Assembly (NCBI RefSeq): GCF_001442805.1
Contig: NZ_CP011131.1
Span: 4,030,001-4,094,000 of the forward strand
Direction of reading: 5' to 3'
Length of the DNA: 64,000 nt
Source: Lysobacter gummosus
Lineage (GTDB): Bacteria; Pseudomonadota; Gammaproteobacteria; Xanthomonadales; Xanthomonadaceae
The position numbers and the translations under genes are program-made. The notes beneath the pieces were generated by a model that worked only from the letters and a program-made list of their open reading frames with translations, was not told the DNA's origin and searched no databases. Numbering within the stretch: position 1 is the first letter of the stretch; every line of letters starts with the position of its first letter. Shown one piece after another: positions 44,530-64,000 of the stretch.

Positions 44530-45372
44530 TCAGGCGCGGGTGTTGCCGCGCGACTGCAGGCGCTGCTCGACCACGCGCACCTGGAACAGCAGATCGGCAT
44601 TGCGTACCAGTTCGCGCAAGCCCTCTTGTTGTAATTGGATGCCGTCGTCGGGAGTTTGGTTAGCAAGTTCGGTCAATACCGGTTCCAGGGTGCGCAGGAA
44701 GCCGGCCAGCGCCTTGTCGCCGCGGCGCGCGGCGGCGGCGGCATAGAGCCGGTTGTCGTCGAGCAGGTTGCGGGCGTGGCCGTCGTCGCCCGCGGCCAGG
44801 CGCGAGGATTCGTCGTTGAGCACACCCAGCAGGATGCTCTCGGTCTTGCGCAGATGGGTGGCGACGTAGTCGTCGAGCACGCGTTCGCGCGCGGCCGGCG
44901 ACGGCGCCTGCAGCGGCGCCGGCACGGTCACCGGCGGCGCCGCGGTCAGGCCGTCCATCGGCAGCGAGCGCTCGCGCGGAGCGCGCAGCAGCGGCGAGGT
45001 GATCGCCAGCACCAGCATGGCCGCCGCGGCGGTGCCGCCGGCCATCCACAGCCAGCGCCGCGAGCGCGGCCGTTCGCGATGGCGCAAGGCCGGCCCCGGC
45101 ATCGCCCCGGGCAGCTGCGCCACCGGACGAACCACCGGCGGCAGCGCATCCAGGCGCGGCTGCAGGCGTTGCCACAGGCGGTCTTCGTAATCCGGCGGCG
45201 GCGACGGCATCGGCTCCTTGGCGGCCGCGTCCAGCACCAGCTGCAAGGCCCGGTAACGCGAGCGCAGGCTGACCTCGCAGGCCAGCGCCAGCTCGATTTC
45301 GAGCATGCGCGCCATCGACAGTCCGTCGCGGTAACGGAACAGGATCAATTCGTTGTCGCTGATATCCGACAT
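44530..45372 (-). CDS. Membrane protein, probable anti-sigma factor of the adjacent ECF sigma factor
   Basis: 280 residues from the ATG at 45372, two bases after the sigma stop. The N-terminal 95 residues are cytoplasmic-looking (MSDISDNELILFRYRDGLS) but lack the zinc-binding HxxxCxxC of common anti-sigma factors. One membrane helix (WLWMAGGTAAAAMLVLAITS) is near 107-126. The periplasmic part has a Pro/Ala-rich linker and a helical region (ARERVLDDYVATHLRKTESIL). Topology and position fit an anti-sigma factor; the identification rests on that and not on a family signature. Confidence 0.65.
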   Translation of the reverse strand: MSDISDNELILFRYRDGLSMARMLEIELALACEVSLRSRYRALQLVLDAAAKEPMPSPPPDYEDRLWQRLQPRLDALPPVVRPVAQLPGAMPGPALRHRERPRSRRWLWMAGGTAAAAMLVLAITSPLLRAPRERSLPMDGLTAAPPVTVPAPLQAPSPAARERVLDDYVATHLRKTESILLGVLNDESSRLAAGDDGHARNLLDDNRLYAAAAARRGDKALAGFLRTLEPVLTELANQTPDDGIQLQQEGLRELVRNADLLFQVRVVEQRLQSRGNTRA

Positions 45373-45374
45373 GA

Positions 45375-45947
45375 CTACCTCACGGTTTCCAAAGCGCCGC
45401 GCAACTTGCGCACGGCTCGGAAGATCGCCTGCTTGCACTGCCCGGTGTTCATCGACAAGGTCTGGGCGATCTCGTCGAGCCCGCGTCCCTCGCAATGGCG
45501 CAGCACGAACGCGGCGCGTTCGGACACGCTCAGCATCGCCATCTGCTCGCCGATCTGGCGCGCCACCTGCTCACCGGAAGCGCGCGCCTCCGGGCCCGGG
45601 ACTTCGTCGGCCAGTTCGGCGAGAAAATCCGACTCGGCGTCGTCCTCGTAACGGCTTTCGGTCTGCTCGTGCTGATGGCGCGCGTTGCGGCGCAGCTGCT
45701 CCAGCGCGGCGTTGGCGGCTATGCGGTGCAGCCAGGTCGAGAACGCGGCACGTTCATCGAACCCGTCCAGCTTGCGCCAGGCGTTGTAGAAGGCTTCCTG
45801 CACCGCGTCCTCGGCCAGGGCGTTGTCGCGGGTGATGCGCAGGCACAGCAGGTGCAGCTTGCGCGCGTGGGTCTGCACCAGACACCGGAATGCCTGCTGA
45901 TCGCCTTGTCTCGCCTGGGCTATCCATTGCGCTTCGCTGTCAGCCAT
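45375..45947 (-). CDS. ECF-type RNA polymerase sigma factor
   Basis: 190 residues from the ATG at 45947. Region 2 is clear (LCLRITRDNALAEDAVQEAFYNAWRKL, with AFSTWLHRIAANAALEQLRR) and region 4 ends the protein (LSVSERAAFVLRHCEGRGLDEIAQTLSM, then CKQAIFRAVRKLRGAL). It lacks sigma regions 1 and 3, as ECF factors do. A probable anti-sigma gene follows immediately. The frame is open further upstream but without coding character and in antisense to the outer-membrane gene. Confidence 0.9.
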   Translation of the reverse strand: MADSEAQWIAQARQGDQQAFRCLVQTHARKLHLLCLRITRDNALAEDAVQEAFYNAWRKLDGFDERAAFSTWLHRIAANAALEQLRRNARHQHEQTESRYEDDAESDFLAELADEVPGPEARASGEQVARQIGEQMAMLSVSERAAFVLRHCEGRGLDEIAQTLSMNTGQCKQAIFRAVRKLRGALETVR

Positions 45948-46063
45948 TTTGACTTCGATGCGGGTTCCTGGCCCGCGGTTAGCCGACCTTGAGCCGATTT
46001 GTGACCGGCTCCGCAGCCCGAGTCGAAATCCTAGCCCGCCTGGGCCGTTTGCGCTGCGCCGGC

Positions 46064-48313
46064 TCAGAAGCGGTAACGGATCTTGGCCAGCAATTGGTCG
46101 GAGTCGCGCAGTTGCAGCGCTTCGTCGAACAGCTCGCCGCCGCCGACCTGATCGCGCTCCTGACGCATCGCCCCGCCGCGCGAATAGGCCACGAAGATGT
46201 CCGACTGCGGCCCCAGCAGGTAGCGATAGCGCAGCTGCAGGCCGAAATTGTTGATGTCGAAATCGGGCCGGACCTGGCCGTTGCCCTGCATGCGGCCGTT
46301 GTCCAGCAAGACATAACGTTGGCCGTCCTCGGCCCGGATCGCCAGCCATTCCGACTTCAGCCGCAATTCGTGGCGGACTCCGGGGAACCAGCTCAAGTTC
46401 ACTCCGACGAAATCGACCCGGCGCTGGTAGCGGCCGAAATTGCGTCCGCCTTCCCAGATCAGCCAGTCGTCGGTCCATTCCGGGCCGATCTCGAACTCGG
46501 CGTTGAAGGCGTCGCTGGGATACCAGTTACCGATCAGGGTCAGCACTTTGGCCGGTCGCGCCGACAGGCCGCGGCCGATCAGCTCGGCGGTGGCGTTGAA
46601 CGACCAGTCGCCGTAACGCCGGCTGGTCAGGTCCAGTTGCATGCCGTAACGCCCGGATTTATGCCACAGACCGTTGCCGCGCGAGATCAGATCGTCGAAG
46701 CCGTCGGTGATCGCGCTGGTCTCCAGCACCAGCCGGTTGCCGCTGCGGAAGTTGAAGGCATTGGTGAAGATCAGATAGGTCGGCAAGCGATCGCCGCGAT
46801 CGTTGCTGCGCGCCTGCAGTTCCAGGTTCCAGCGGGTGCTGCGCAGACGCGAGGTCTGGCTCTGCTGACGGTGCACGTACTCGCCGGTCAGCTCCAGCTC
46901 GTTGAGACTGTTGCGGCGCTGATAGCCCAGATCGTTGAAGTCGAGTTGACGGCCGAAATGGGTGGCCTCCAGCTCGTAGCTCCAGTTGGTGGAGGGAATC
47001 CAGTTGATCCGCGTCCACGCGCCGGTGTCGTCGCGGCGCTCGCGCTTCTGGTCGATGAAGCTGCCCAGCACCTGCGCGTTGACGATCAACTGCTCATTCG
47101 GCCGCCAGCTCATGTCCAGCGCCTGCACCTGCGCCGAGCGGTCCAGATAAGGCCGTTCGGCGTCGGTGCCGAGCCAGCCGATGTTGAGGCCGCGGCTGAG
47201 CGGATACTGCAATCGCGCCACGTAGAAGTCGCGCCCTGCCGCGCCGTCCTCGGACGCGGCCAGCACACCGTAGCCCATCGCGCCGACCGAGCCGATCAAC
47301 TTGACCGCCGCGTCGATGTCGTTGGCGCCGGAGCCGTCGTCGGCCGTGCCGCCGATGCGGCGGGTGTGCACCAGCCGGCCTTCGTCGGGCGTGCGCAGGT
47401 CGAAGATGCCCTGGTTCTCGGTGAAGAACGGGCGCTTGTCGCTGTAGAAGGTTTCGATCGCGTCGAAGTTCACCACCAGATCGTCGGATTCGACCTGGCC
47501 GAAATCCGGGTTGATGGTGGCGTTGAGCTGGAAGTCCGGCGACGGCTTCCAGAACACGTCCAGGCCGGCGGTGTACTTGGTCCGGCCCTCGATCAGATCG
47601 TGGCGCGCGGTGAGGTAAGGCCAGAAGTGGAACAGGCTCTTGCGGTACTGGGCGATCTCCAGGCGCTCGAAGCCCGACAGGAAGCGGCTGCGGTCGGCGG
47701 TCACCGCCGGAAACGCCTGGCGCTCGCTGGTGCTGCCCAGCACGCGGCCGAAATACACCGCCACGGTGCGGTTGGGCTGCTCGATGCCGCGCATCGGCGC
47801 CACCGACCACGGGATCAGCATTTCCACCTGCCAGCCGTTTTCGCTTTCGCTGACGGCCCAGGTCCAGTCGGTGTCCCAGTCCAGATTGAGGTCGCGTTCG
47901 TTGGTGAGCACGCCGTCCTGGATCGATCCCGACAGACCGACCGTGAAGCTGTACGCGGTGCGGCCGTCGGCGTCGAAATCGATCATGAAATTGACGCGAT
48001 CGGCTTCGCGTTTCTGATCGCGCTCCAAACGCGGCTTGAGCCGCGACACCCCGGCCTTCTGATCGACCTGAAATGCGACGGCGATCCCTTCCGGCGTGGA
48101 CAGCAACCGCGCCTGCGTGCCCATGCCCGGGTCCGGAGAGCTCAGCCGATACGGCTCGGTGACCTTGAAATCGCCATAGCGCGCCGCCTGCTCCCATTCG
48201 GGCTCATCCGCCCGCCCGTCGATGACGATGGCCGCCTGGGCAGGCGCGCAGGTCAACAGGATCAGCAGGACCAAGGTGGGACGCGGACTCGGAAAGATGG
48301 CTCGCAGGGGCAT
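46064..48313 (-). CDS. Outer-membrane protein of the DUF5916/CBM9-like family
   Basis: 749 residues with a signal peptide (TLVLLILLTCAPAQA). Residues about 27-210 form a CBM9-like beta domain beginning IVIDGRADEPEWEQA and including VNFMIDFDADGRTAYSF. The rest has the DUF5916 layout: a PDFGQVESDDLVVNFDAIETFYSDKRPFF block and then alternating aromatic beta strands (for example LTSRRYGDWSFNATAELIG, LQLRYRYLLGPQSDIFVAYS), ending in a C-terminal Phe (KIRYRF) as outer-membrane barrels do. The function of the family is unknown; sugar binding at the outer membrane is a reasonable guess. It stands alone between the sigma operon and the peptide cluster. Confidence 0.85.
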   Translation of the reverse strand: MPLRAIFPSPRPTLVLLILLTCAPAQAAIVIDGRADEPEWEQAARYGDFKVTEPYRLSSPDPGMGTQARLLSTPEGIAVAFQVDQKAGVSRLKPRLERDQKREADRVNFMIDFDADGRTAYSFTVGLSGSIQDGVLTNERDLNLDWDTDWTWAVSESENGWQVEMLIPWSVAPMRGIEQPNRTVAVYFGRVLGSTSERQAFPAVTADRSRFLSGFERLEIAQYRKSLFHFWPYLTARHDLIEGRTKYTAGLDVFWKPSPDFQLNATINPDFGQVESDDLVVNFDAIETFYSDKRPFFTENQGIFDLRTPDEGRLVHTRRIGGTADDGSGANDIDAAVKLIGSVGAMGYGVLAASEDGAAGRDFYVARLQYPLSRGLNIGWLGTDAERPYLDRSAQVQALDMSWRPNEQLIVNAQVLGSFIDQKRERRDDTGAWTRINWIPSTNWSYELEATHFGRQLDFNDLGYQRRNSLNELELTGEYVHRQQSQTSRLRSTRWNLELQARSNDRGDRLPTYLIFTNAFNFRSGNRLVLETSAITDGFDDLISRGNGLWHKSGRYGMQLDLTSRRYGDWSFNATAELIGRGLSARPAKVLTLIGNWYPSDAFNAEFEIGPEWTDDWLIWEGGRNFGRYQRRVDFVGVNLSWFPGVRHELRLKSEWLAIRAEDGQRYVLLDNGRMQGNGQVRPDFDINNFGLQLRYRYLLGPQSDIFVAYSRGGAMRQERDQVGGGELFDEALQLRDSDQLLAKIRYRF

Positions 48314-48425
48314 CGTATAGCTCTATGTAGCGTTCATGGTTTAGATGCGGCCAGCCGCAAAAAGTCATCTGCCGGCGCGACGGCCGGCCGATGGGTGGAG
48401 TCCGCCAGCGGCCGGCCCGAAGACG

Positions 48426-48443
48426 GCGGCCGCGCACGGCCGC
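48426..48443 (-). terminator. Hairpin after the peptide cluster
   Basis: GCGGCCG pairs with CGGCCGC across a CGCA loop, about 50 bases after the stop of the last cluster gene. There is no T run, so termination is only suggested. Confidence 0.35.
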
Positions 48444-48491
48444 ACGACGGCGCGCACCGGCGCCGTCATGCGGACCGCGCCGAACGCGGCA

Positions 48492-49181
48492 TCAGGCCTC
48501 TTCCTCCGCGTACAGCTTGTTGGCCGACTCGGTGATCGCGCGCGGCACGAAATTTTCCGTGGTGTAGGCCAGGTTGATCGCGGTGCGCAGCACGTCTACC
48601 TTCAACGGCGCGACCCGGTGCGCGGTGGTGTCGGTCTTGAGCAGATACGCATCGGCGGCCTTGAGCGGCAGCTTGATCGGATTGACGTCCAGATCCGACA
48701 GCGCGCCGTTGGGAACCATTTCCGCATAGCCGCCGCCTTCTATGCCCGGCGACTCCATGATCAGCACGAACGACAGCGGATAGTCGTCGTAATGCGCGCC
48801 GAAGGTATCCGAGGACTTCCTGAGCTGGTTGATGACATACCGGTCGATGTCGTCGGTCAGCGGCAGCACCTTCTCGCCGACCACGTGCGAGAGGAAGTCG
48901 ATGATGCGCTGGTCGTTGTAGATCTGCGGGATCAGCGTGGACAGGCGCTCGATGGTGTGGCCGTTGACCACGTTCATTCGCCGCGGCGAATTGTCCATGC
49001 ACTCCATCAGGAAATCGCGGCGCCTGGACTGCTCCAGCAGCCGATCGACCTCGGCCTTGAGCTCGGGAAAGAACTCGGCCGCGACGAATCCGGGAAACGG
49101 CACGTGGTGCAGGCGCTGGTAATGCGACTTGAGCTCGTCGGCGATCTCGCTGCCGGGATGATAAAGATCGGATCTGTACAT
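48492..49181 (-). CDS. Fe(II)/2-oxoglutarate-dependent oxygenase (ArpA/BesD-like fold), probable amino-acid hydroxylase
   Basis: 229 residues. The core resembles the small Fe(II)/2OG family of ArpA- and BesD-type enzymes: RRRDFLMECMDNSPRRMNVVNG near the centre, the metal motif HYD in TFGAHYDDYPLSFVLIM, the distal His in TTAHRVAPLK and the 2OG-binding Arg in LRTAINLAY. Because the second metal ligand is Asp (HxD), it is expected to hydroxylate rather than chlorinate; halogenating members have Gly or Ala there. Probable substrate: a free or carrier-bound amino acid of the peptide. It is the last gene of the cluster. Confidence 0.78.
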   Translation of the reverse strand: MYRSDLYHPGSEIADELKSHYQRLHHVPFPGFVAAEFFPELKAEVDRLLEQSRRRDFLMECMDNSPRRMNVVNGHTIERLSTLIPQIYNDQRIIDFLSHVVGEKVLPLTDDIDRYVINQLRKSSDTFGAHYDDYPLSFVLIMESPGIEGGGYAEMVPNGALSDLDVNPIKLPLKAADAYLLKTDTTAHRVAPLKVDVLRTAINLAYTTENFVPRAITESANKLYAEEEA

Positions 49182-49211
49182 GATCGATTACTCGCGATAC
49201 GGAAGTGACAC

Positions 49212-49233
49212 GCCGGCGCCGCGCGGCGCCGGC
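49212..49233 (-). other. GC hairpin between amidinotransferase and oxygenase genes
   Basis: A perfect 9-bp stem GCCGGCGCC / GGCGCCGGC with a GCGC loop lies 17 bases after the amidinotransferase stop. It may pace or partly end transcription before the last gene. Confidence 0.4.
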
Positions 49234-49249
49234 ACGAAGGAGGCGCGGA

Positions 49250-50359
49250 TCATTCGAAATACGATTCCAGGCCGCCGCGGCGGCGCACATCGAGCGTGCA
49301 GCAATGGAAACCGCCGCCGAAACGGTTGAAGTTGATCAGCGAGTACGGAATCGGCTCGAAGCCCCAGGCCTCGAACTGGCGCAGCAACGGCTCTTCGCTG
49401 GCTTCCACGAACACCCGCTTCTCGTCGAGCATGAAGGTGTTGGCGACGATCCAGTTGCTGCACATCGAGAACTCTTGCGTGATGTCGATGGTCGGGCGCG
49501 GCGGAACCAGCTTCTCCCAGTTGTCGAACATCGCCGGCAGCTCGTTGATGCGCTCGGGATTGATCAACACCTTGCCCGGCGCCAGCGGCGTGAAGGTGGC
49601 GTCGATATGCATCGGATGGGTGTCCACCACATCGATCACATGCACCCGGTAGTCGTCGCCGAGATGGCGCTGCAGCCAGGCGATGCCCATGTCGTTGGTG
49701 ACGTTGCTCTTCTGCGCGAAGATGTCGCGGCCGCAGCGGGCGAAGTCGGCGGCGTCGAACACCGGCTCGAACTCGGTGACCGCGTACATCATTTCCGCCA
49801 TCGATTCGGGATGCTTGAAGTCCTGCCGGTACAACTCGTCGCTCAGCTCGGGCTTGGGCGCCGAGGTCCAACGCGCGCCCTTCTTGAAATAGCCCTTGAG
49901 CAGCGGCCGGAACGCATTGGGCTCGAAGTAGCGGTTACGCCAGGCCATCGGCGCTTCGATGATGTCGTTGCCGACCACCAGGAAGGTATCGCGCGGCATC
50001 GCCGAGTACAGGCTGCCCTTGCTCTGCCATTGCGGCGTGGCGAACGGCAGTTGCTGATCGACCGCCCGCGGCCGCTGCACCACGATGCCCTCGTTGCGCA
50101 GCACGCGCACGAAGCCCTCGATTTCTTCCTTGGCCTTGTCCAGCATGTCCTGCGGGAAACGCTGTCCGCCGTTGCGGCGAAAGAAGTCCCAAGACACTTC
50201 CGGCATGGTCGATTCCAGCGTGACATGCCATTCGGGCACCACCGCGTCGTCGATGCGGCCCACCACCACTTCTTCCAGCGGATCCCACTCGTTGTAGGAG
50301 CTCACCAGGCCGTATTCGGTTTCCGCCTCTTCGGCGATGTAGTGATTCGGATCGTCCAT
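49250..50359 (-). CDS. Arginine:glycine-amidinotransferase-family enzyme
   Basis: 369 residues from the ATG at 50359, with GGAG eight bases upstream. The guanidino-transferase fold is clear: SSYNEWDPLEEVVVGR at the start, RDTFLVVGNDIIEAPMAWRNRYFE, then PMHIDATFTPLAPGKVLINP (catalytic His and Asp) and FGGGFHCCTLDVRRRGG with the catalytic Cys. The enzyme takes the amidino group of arginine and gives it to an amine, as in guanidinoacetate or homoarginine formation. In an NRPS cluster it most likely makes a guanidino amino acid used as building block or modifies an amine of the peptide. Acceptor unknown. Confidence 0.9.
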   Translation of the reverse strand: MDDPNHYIAEEAETEYGLVSSYNEWDPLEEVVVGRIDDAVVPEWHVTLESTMPEVSWDFFRRNGGQRFPQDMLDKAKEEIEGFVRVLRNEGIVVQRPRAVDQQLPFATPQWQSKGSLYSAMPRDTFLVVGNDIIEAPMAWRNRYFEPNAFRPLLKGYFKKGARWTSAPKPELSDELYRQDFKHPESMAEMMYAVTEFEPVFDAADFARCGRDIFAQKSNVTNDMGIAWLQRHLGDDYRVHVIDVVDTHPMHIDATFTPLAPGKVLINPERINELPAMFDNWEKLVPPRPTIDITQEFSMCSNWIVANTFMLDEKRVFVEASEEPLLRQFEAWGFEPIPYSLINFNRFGGGFHCCTLDVRRRGGLESYFE

Positions 50360-50458
50360 TCTCGTTTCTCCATTTCCAGATTTAGTCGGTCCGCGCCGGC
50401 TCGGCGAAGTCCGTCCCCATTGCTGCGCGAAATGCGCCAATCAGTCGTCCGCGCCCGC

Positions 50459-51418
50459 TCAGGTCGCCGACAGATACGCCAAGGTCTTGCGCTCGCCCTT
50501 GAACGACTCGCGCCCGTGCATCATCAAAATGTTGTCGATCATCAGCAGATCGTTGCGCTGCCAGTCGAACAGCAACTTGCTCGTGTTCAAGGCGCGGCGG
50601 ATCTCGATCAGCACGTTCTCTTCGATCGGCTCGCCGTCGCCGTACTCGCATTCGTGCGGCAGATTGCCCACGCCCAGGGCCTGTTCGAACATGCCGCGAA
50701 TGGCCGGATTCAAGGCCGAGGGATGCCACTGCTCGGCCTGGTTGAACCACACCTCCTCGCCGGTCTGCGGATGAGTGGCGAAGGCCTCGCAGCGGGTCGA
50801 TACGCGCAGCGCGTCCTTGGCGCCCCAATGGCAGACCGAGCCCTGGTCGGCAACGATGCTCTCGACCTCGGCGCGGTCCCGGGTCTGGTAGGTGGTCTGC
50901 CAGTTCTTGCCCAGCGGAATCTCGGTCTGGAAATTGCGGATGTAGTTGACTTTCTTGTCGCGGAACTTGGCGCGGATCTCCTCCGGCAAGGCCCGCAGCA
51001 CGTCACCGCTGTTGGCCAGCGAGGTCTGGCCACCGGAGGCCGCCGGAATCAGGCTGTAGAAGAACAGCCGGCGCGGCCAGCTCGGCAGGTACGACATCTC
51101 GTTGTGCAACGAAATCACTTCGCTGGCCGGATATTCGGTCGAGGTGTAGACATCGGCGGACACGCGGCTGCGCGGCGAGTTGCCGCCAACGTAGTCGAAC
51201 GGCCGCGCGCCCAGGCGCTCGGCGCTGCCGCGAAAACCCTCGGCGCCGTCCACGCCGAAACCGCGGAACAAGATGCCGCCGTGGCGCAGCAACAACTGCT
51301 GGACCTGATCCTCGTTGTTGCCGAGGTAGTCGTGCAGCGCCTGCAGGCTGGCGTCCCCGTCCGGGGTGATCACCACGGGATGATGCTCGGTGGCGGAGAA
51401 CAACGAATTCACTTTCAT
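50459..51418 (-). CDS. TauD-like Fe(II)/2OG amino-acid hydroxylase (SyrP/VioC type)
   Basis: 319 residues. The N-terminal half holds GGILFRGFGVDGAEGF and SPRSRVSADVYTSTEYPA; the metal site is HxE in VISLHNEMSYLPSWPRRLFFY with a distal His in MIDNILMMHGRESF and the 2OG-binding Arg in KGERKTLAYLS. The HxE ligand is shared with beta-hydroxylases such as SyrP and VioC, which act on free or carrier-bound amino acids. Likely role: beta-hydroxylation of one residue of the peptide. It is 49 bases after the thioesterase and about 100 bases before the amidinotransferase. Confidence 0.85.
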   Translation of the reverse strand: MKVNSLFSATEHHPVVITPDGDASLQALHDYLGNNEDQVQQLLLRHGGILFRGFGVDGAEGFRGSAERLGARPFDYVGGNSPRSRVSADVYTSTEYPASEVISLHNEMSYLPSWPRRLFFYSLIPAASGGQTSLANSGDVLRALPEEIRAKFRDKKVNYIRNFQTEIPLGKNWQTTYQTRDRAEVESIVADQGSVCHWGAKDALRVSTRCEAFATHPQTGEEVWFNQAEQWHPSALNPAIRGMFEQALGVGNLPHECEYGDGEPIEENVLIEIRRALNTSKLLFDWQRNDLLMIDNILMMHGRESFKGERKTLAYLSAT

Positions 51419-51467
51419 GGTCGCTTCCTTAAGACTGGTCGGGCGTGGTCGTGTACGGGTGGTGGGT

Positions 51468-52231
51468 TCAAGCGCTCATGCGTCCGTTCAGCTCGGCCAG
51501 TTCGATACCGACCTGTTCGAGCACCTGCGATCGCTGCGAATCGATGAAGAAATGGCCGCCGTCGAACCACACGACGCGGCAGTCCTGGCTGGTTTCGCGG
51601 CTCCAGCCGTCGACCTGGCCTTCGCCGCGGTTATCGTCGCGTTCGCCGGCGAACACGCTGATCGGCAGGTTCAGCAGCGGCCCGGTGCGGTAGCGGTAGT
51701 TTTCCGCGAGCGAGAAATCGGCGCGGATCGTCGGCAGCACCAGCTCCATCAGCTCGCGGCTTTGCAGCACCTGCGGCGGCGTGCCGTTGTAGTCCCTGAG
51801 CACATCGATCAGCGCATCGTCGGCGAGCGTGTGGTACTGCTTCGACGGGCTGCGATGCTGCGGCGCCTGGCAACCGGAGACGATCAACCGCGCCGGCCCG
51901 TTGATGCCGTGCAGGCGCAGGTAGCGGGCCAGTTCGAACGCGATCAAGGCGCCGACGCTGTGTCCGAAGAACGCGAACGGGCGGTCGTTGCGCCGCGCGA
52001 TCAGCGGGGCGATCTGTTGCAGCAACGCCGGCATCGACATGATCGGCGCTTCGGCCATGCGCGCACCGCGGCCGGGCAACTGCACCGCGCAAACTTCGAT
52101 CGATGGGTCCAGCGCTGCCTGCCAGCCGTGAAACACCGAGGCGCTGCCGCCGGCGTAAGCGAAGCAGAACAGGCGCAGGCGGCTGTGCGGGCGCGGCTGG
52201 GCGATCAGCCACGGCGTGGGGGCATGAACGC

Positions 52232-52235
<4 letters not shown>
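51468..52235 (-). CDS. Type II thioesterase of the NRPS cluster
   Basis: 255 residues from the ATG at 52235, overlapping the NRPS stop by four bases. Alpha/beta hydrolase with LFCFAYAGGSASVFHGW, the nucleophile elbow PFAFFGHSVGALIAFELA, and the acid/base region SVFAGERDDN ... FDGGHFFIDS. Such enzymes clear wrongly loaded or stalled units from carrier domains. A longer frame upstream is a shadow of the NRPS. Confidence 0.92.

Positions 52236-64000
<11,765 letters not shown>

Noticed and set aside
44500..44540. Repeated TCGAATCAG segments that resemble tRNA T-loops
   Set aside because: Two imperfect short copies at the end of the anti-sigma gene; no cloverleaf possible.

Overview
The window looks like the chromosome of a Lysobacter-type xanthomonad. 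Supporting signs are the very high GC, a gum-like exopolysaccharide (EPS) cluster with Clp/CRP-type sites, paralogous secreted S9 peptidases, a TonB receptor/SapC/cupin/flavin-halogenase locus, intergenic palindromic repeats of the kind common in Xanthomonadaceae, and a large NRPS. The genus is an inference; no rRNA or tRNA gene was recognised.

Layout. (1) 1-9337, peptide use: a truncated secreted S9 peptidase, an OPT-family transporter, a POT/PTR proton-peptide symporter and two tandem secreted S9 hydrolases. (2) 9477-12913: complete dTDP-L-rhamnose operon rfbBACD, then (13259-14374) a secreted TlpA-like protein with two thioredoxin folds. (3) 14740-24200: a leftward operon of TonB-dependent receptor, SapC, JmjC-like cupin, flavin-dependent halogenase, secreted GH5 glycosidase with a carbohydrate-binding tail, and glucokinase. 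A perfect 14-bp palindrome covers the -35 box of its promoter, so I read it as a LacI-type-controlled glucan-uptake operon.

(4) 24565-41214: EPS island. galE runs leftward; a flippase, JmjC-like cupin and GNAT-like acetyltransferase run rightward; an eight-gene leftward chain (wza, wzc-like, GH5, wzy-like, GT4, GT26 fusion, beta-propeller protein, GT4) follows, with GumD-like initiating transferase upstream. A near-ideal Clp/CRP site lies before wza and a second before galE/flippase. The Wzc protein has no kinase domain, and a degenerate kinase-like domain is fused to the GT26 glycosyltransferase instead.

(5) 41647-48313: ssb; an ECF sigma factor / membrane anti-sigma candidate / secreted HEAT-repeat / secreted ankyrin-repeat operon; a DUF5916-type outer-membrane protein. 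(6) 48492-64000 (runs off the right edge): a nonribosomal peptide cluster with the C-terminal half of an NRPS (three complete modules, part of another and a thioesterase), a type II thioesterase, a SyrP/VioC-like oxygenase, an arginine amidinotransferase and a second Fe(II)/2-oxoglutarate oxygenase. Visible codes predict X-Ser-Thr-Y, with Thr probably epimerised; a guanidino and/or hydroxylated residue is likely. I do not recognise the product.
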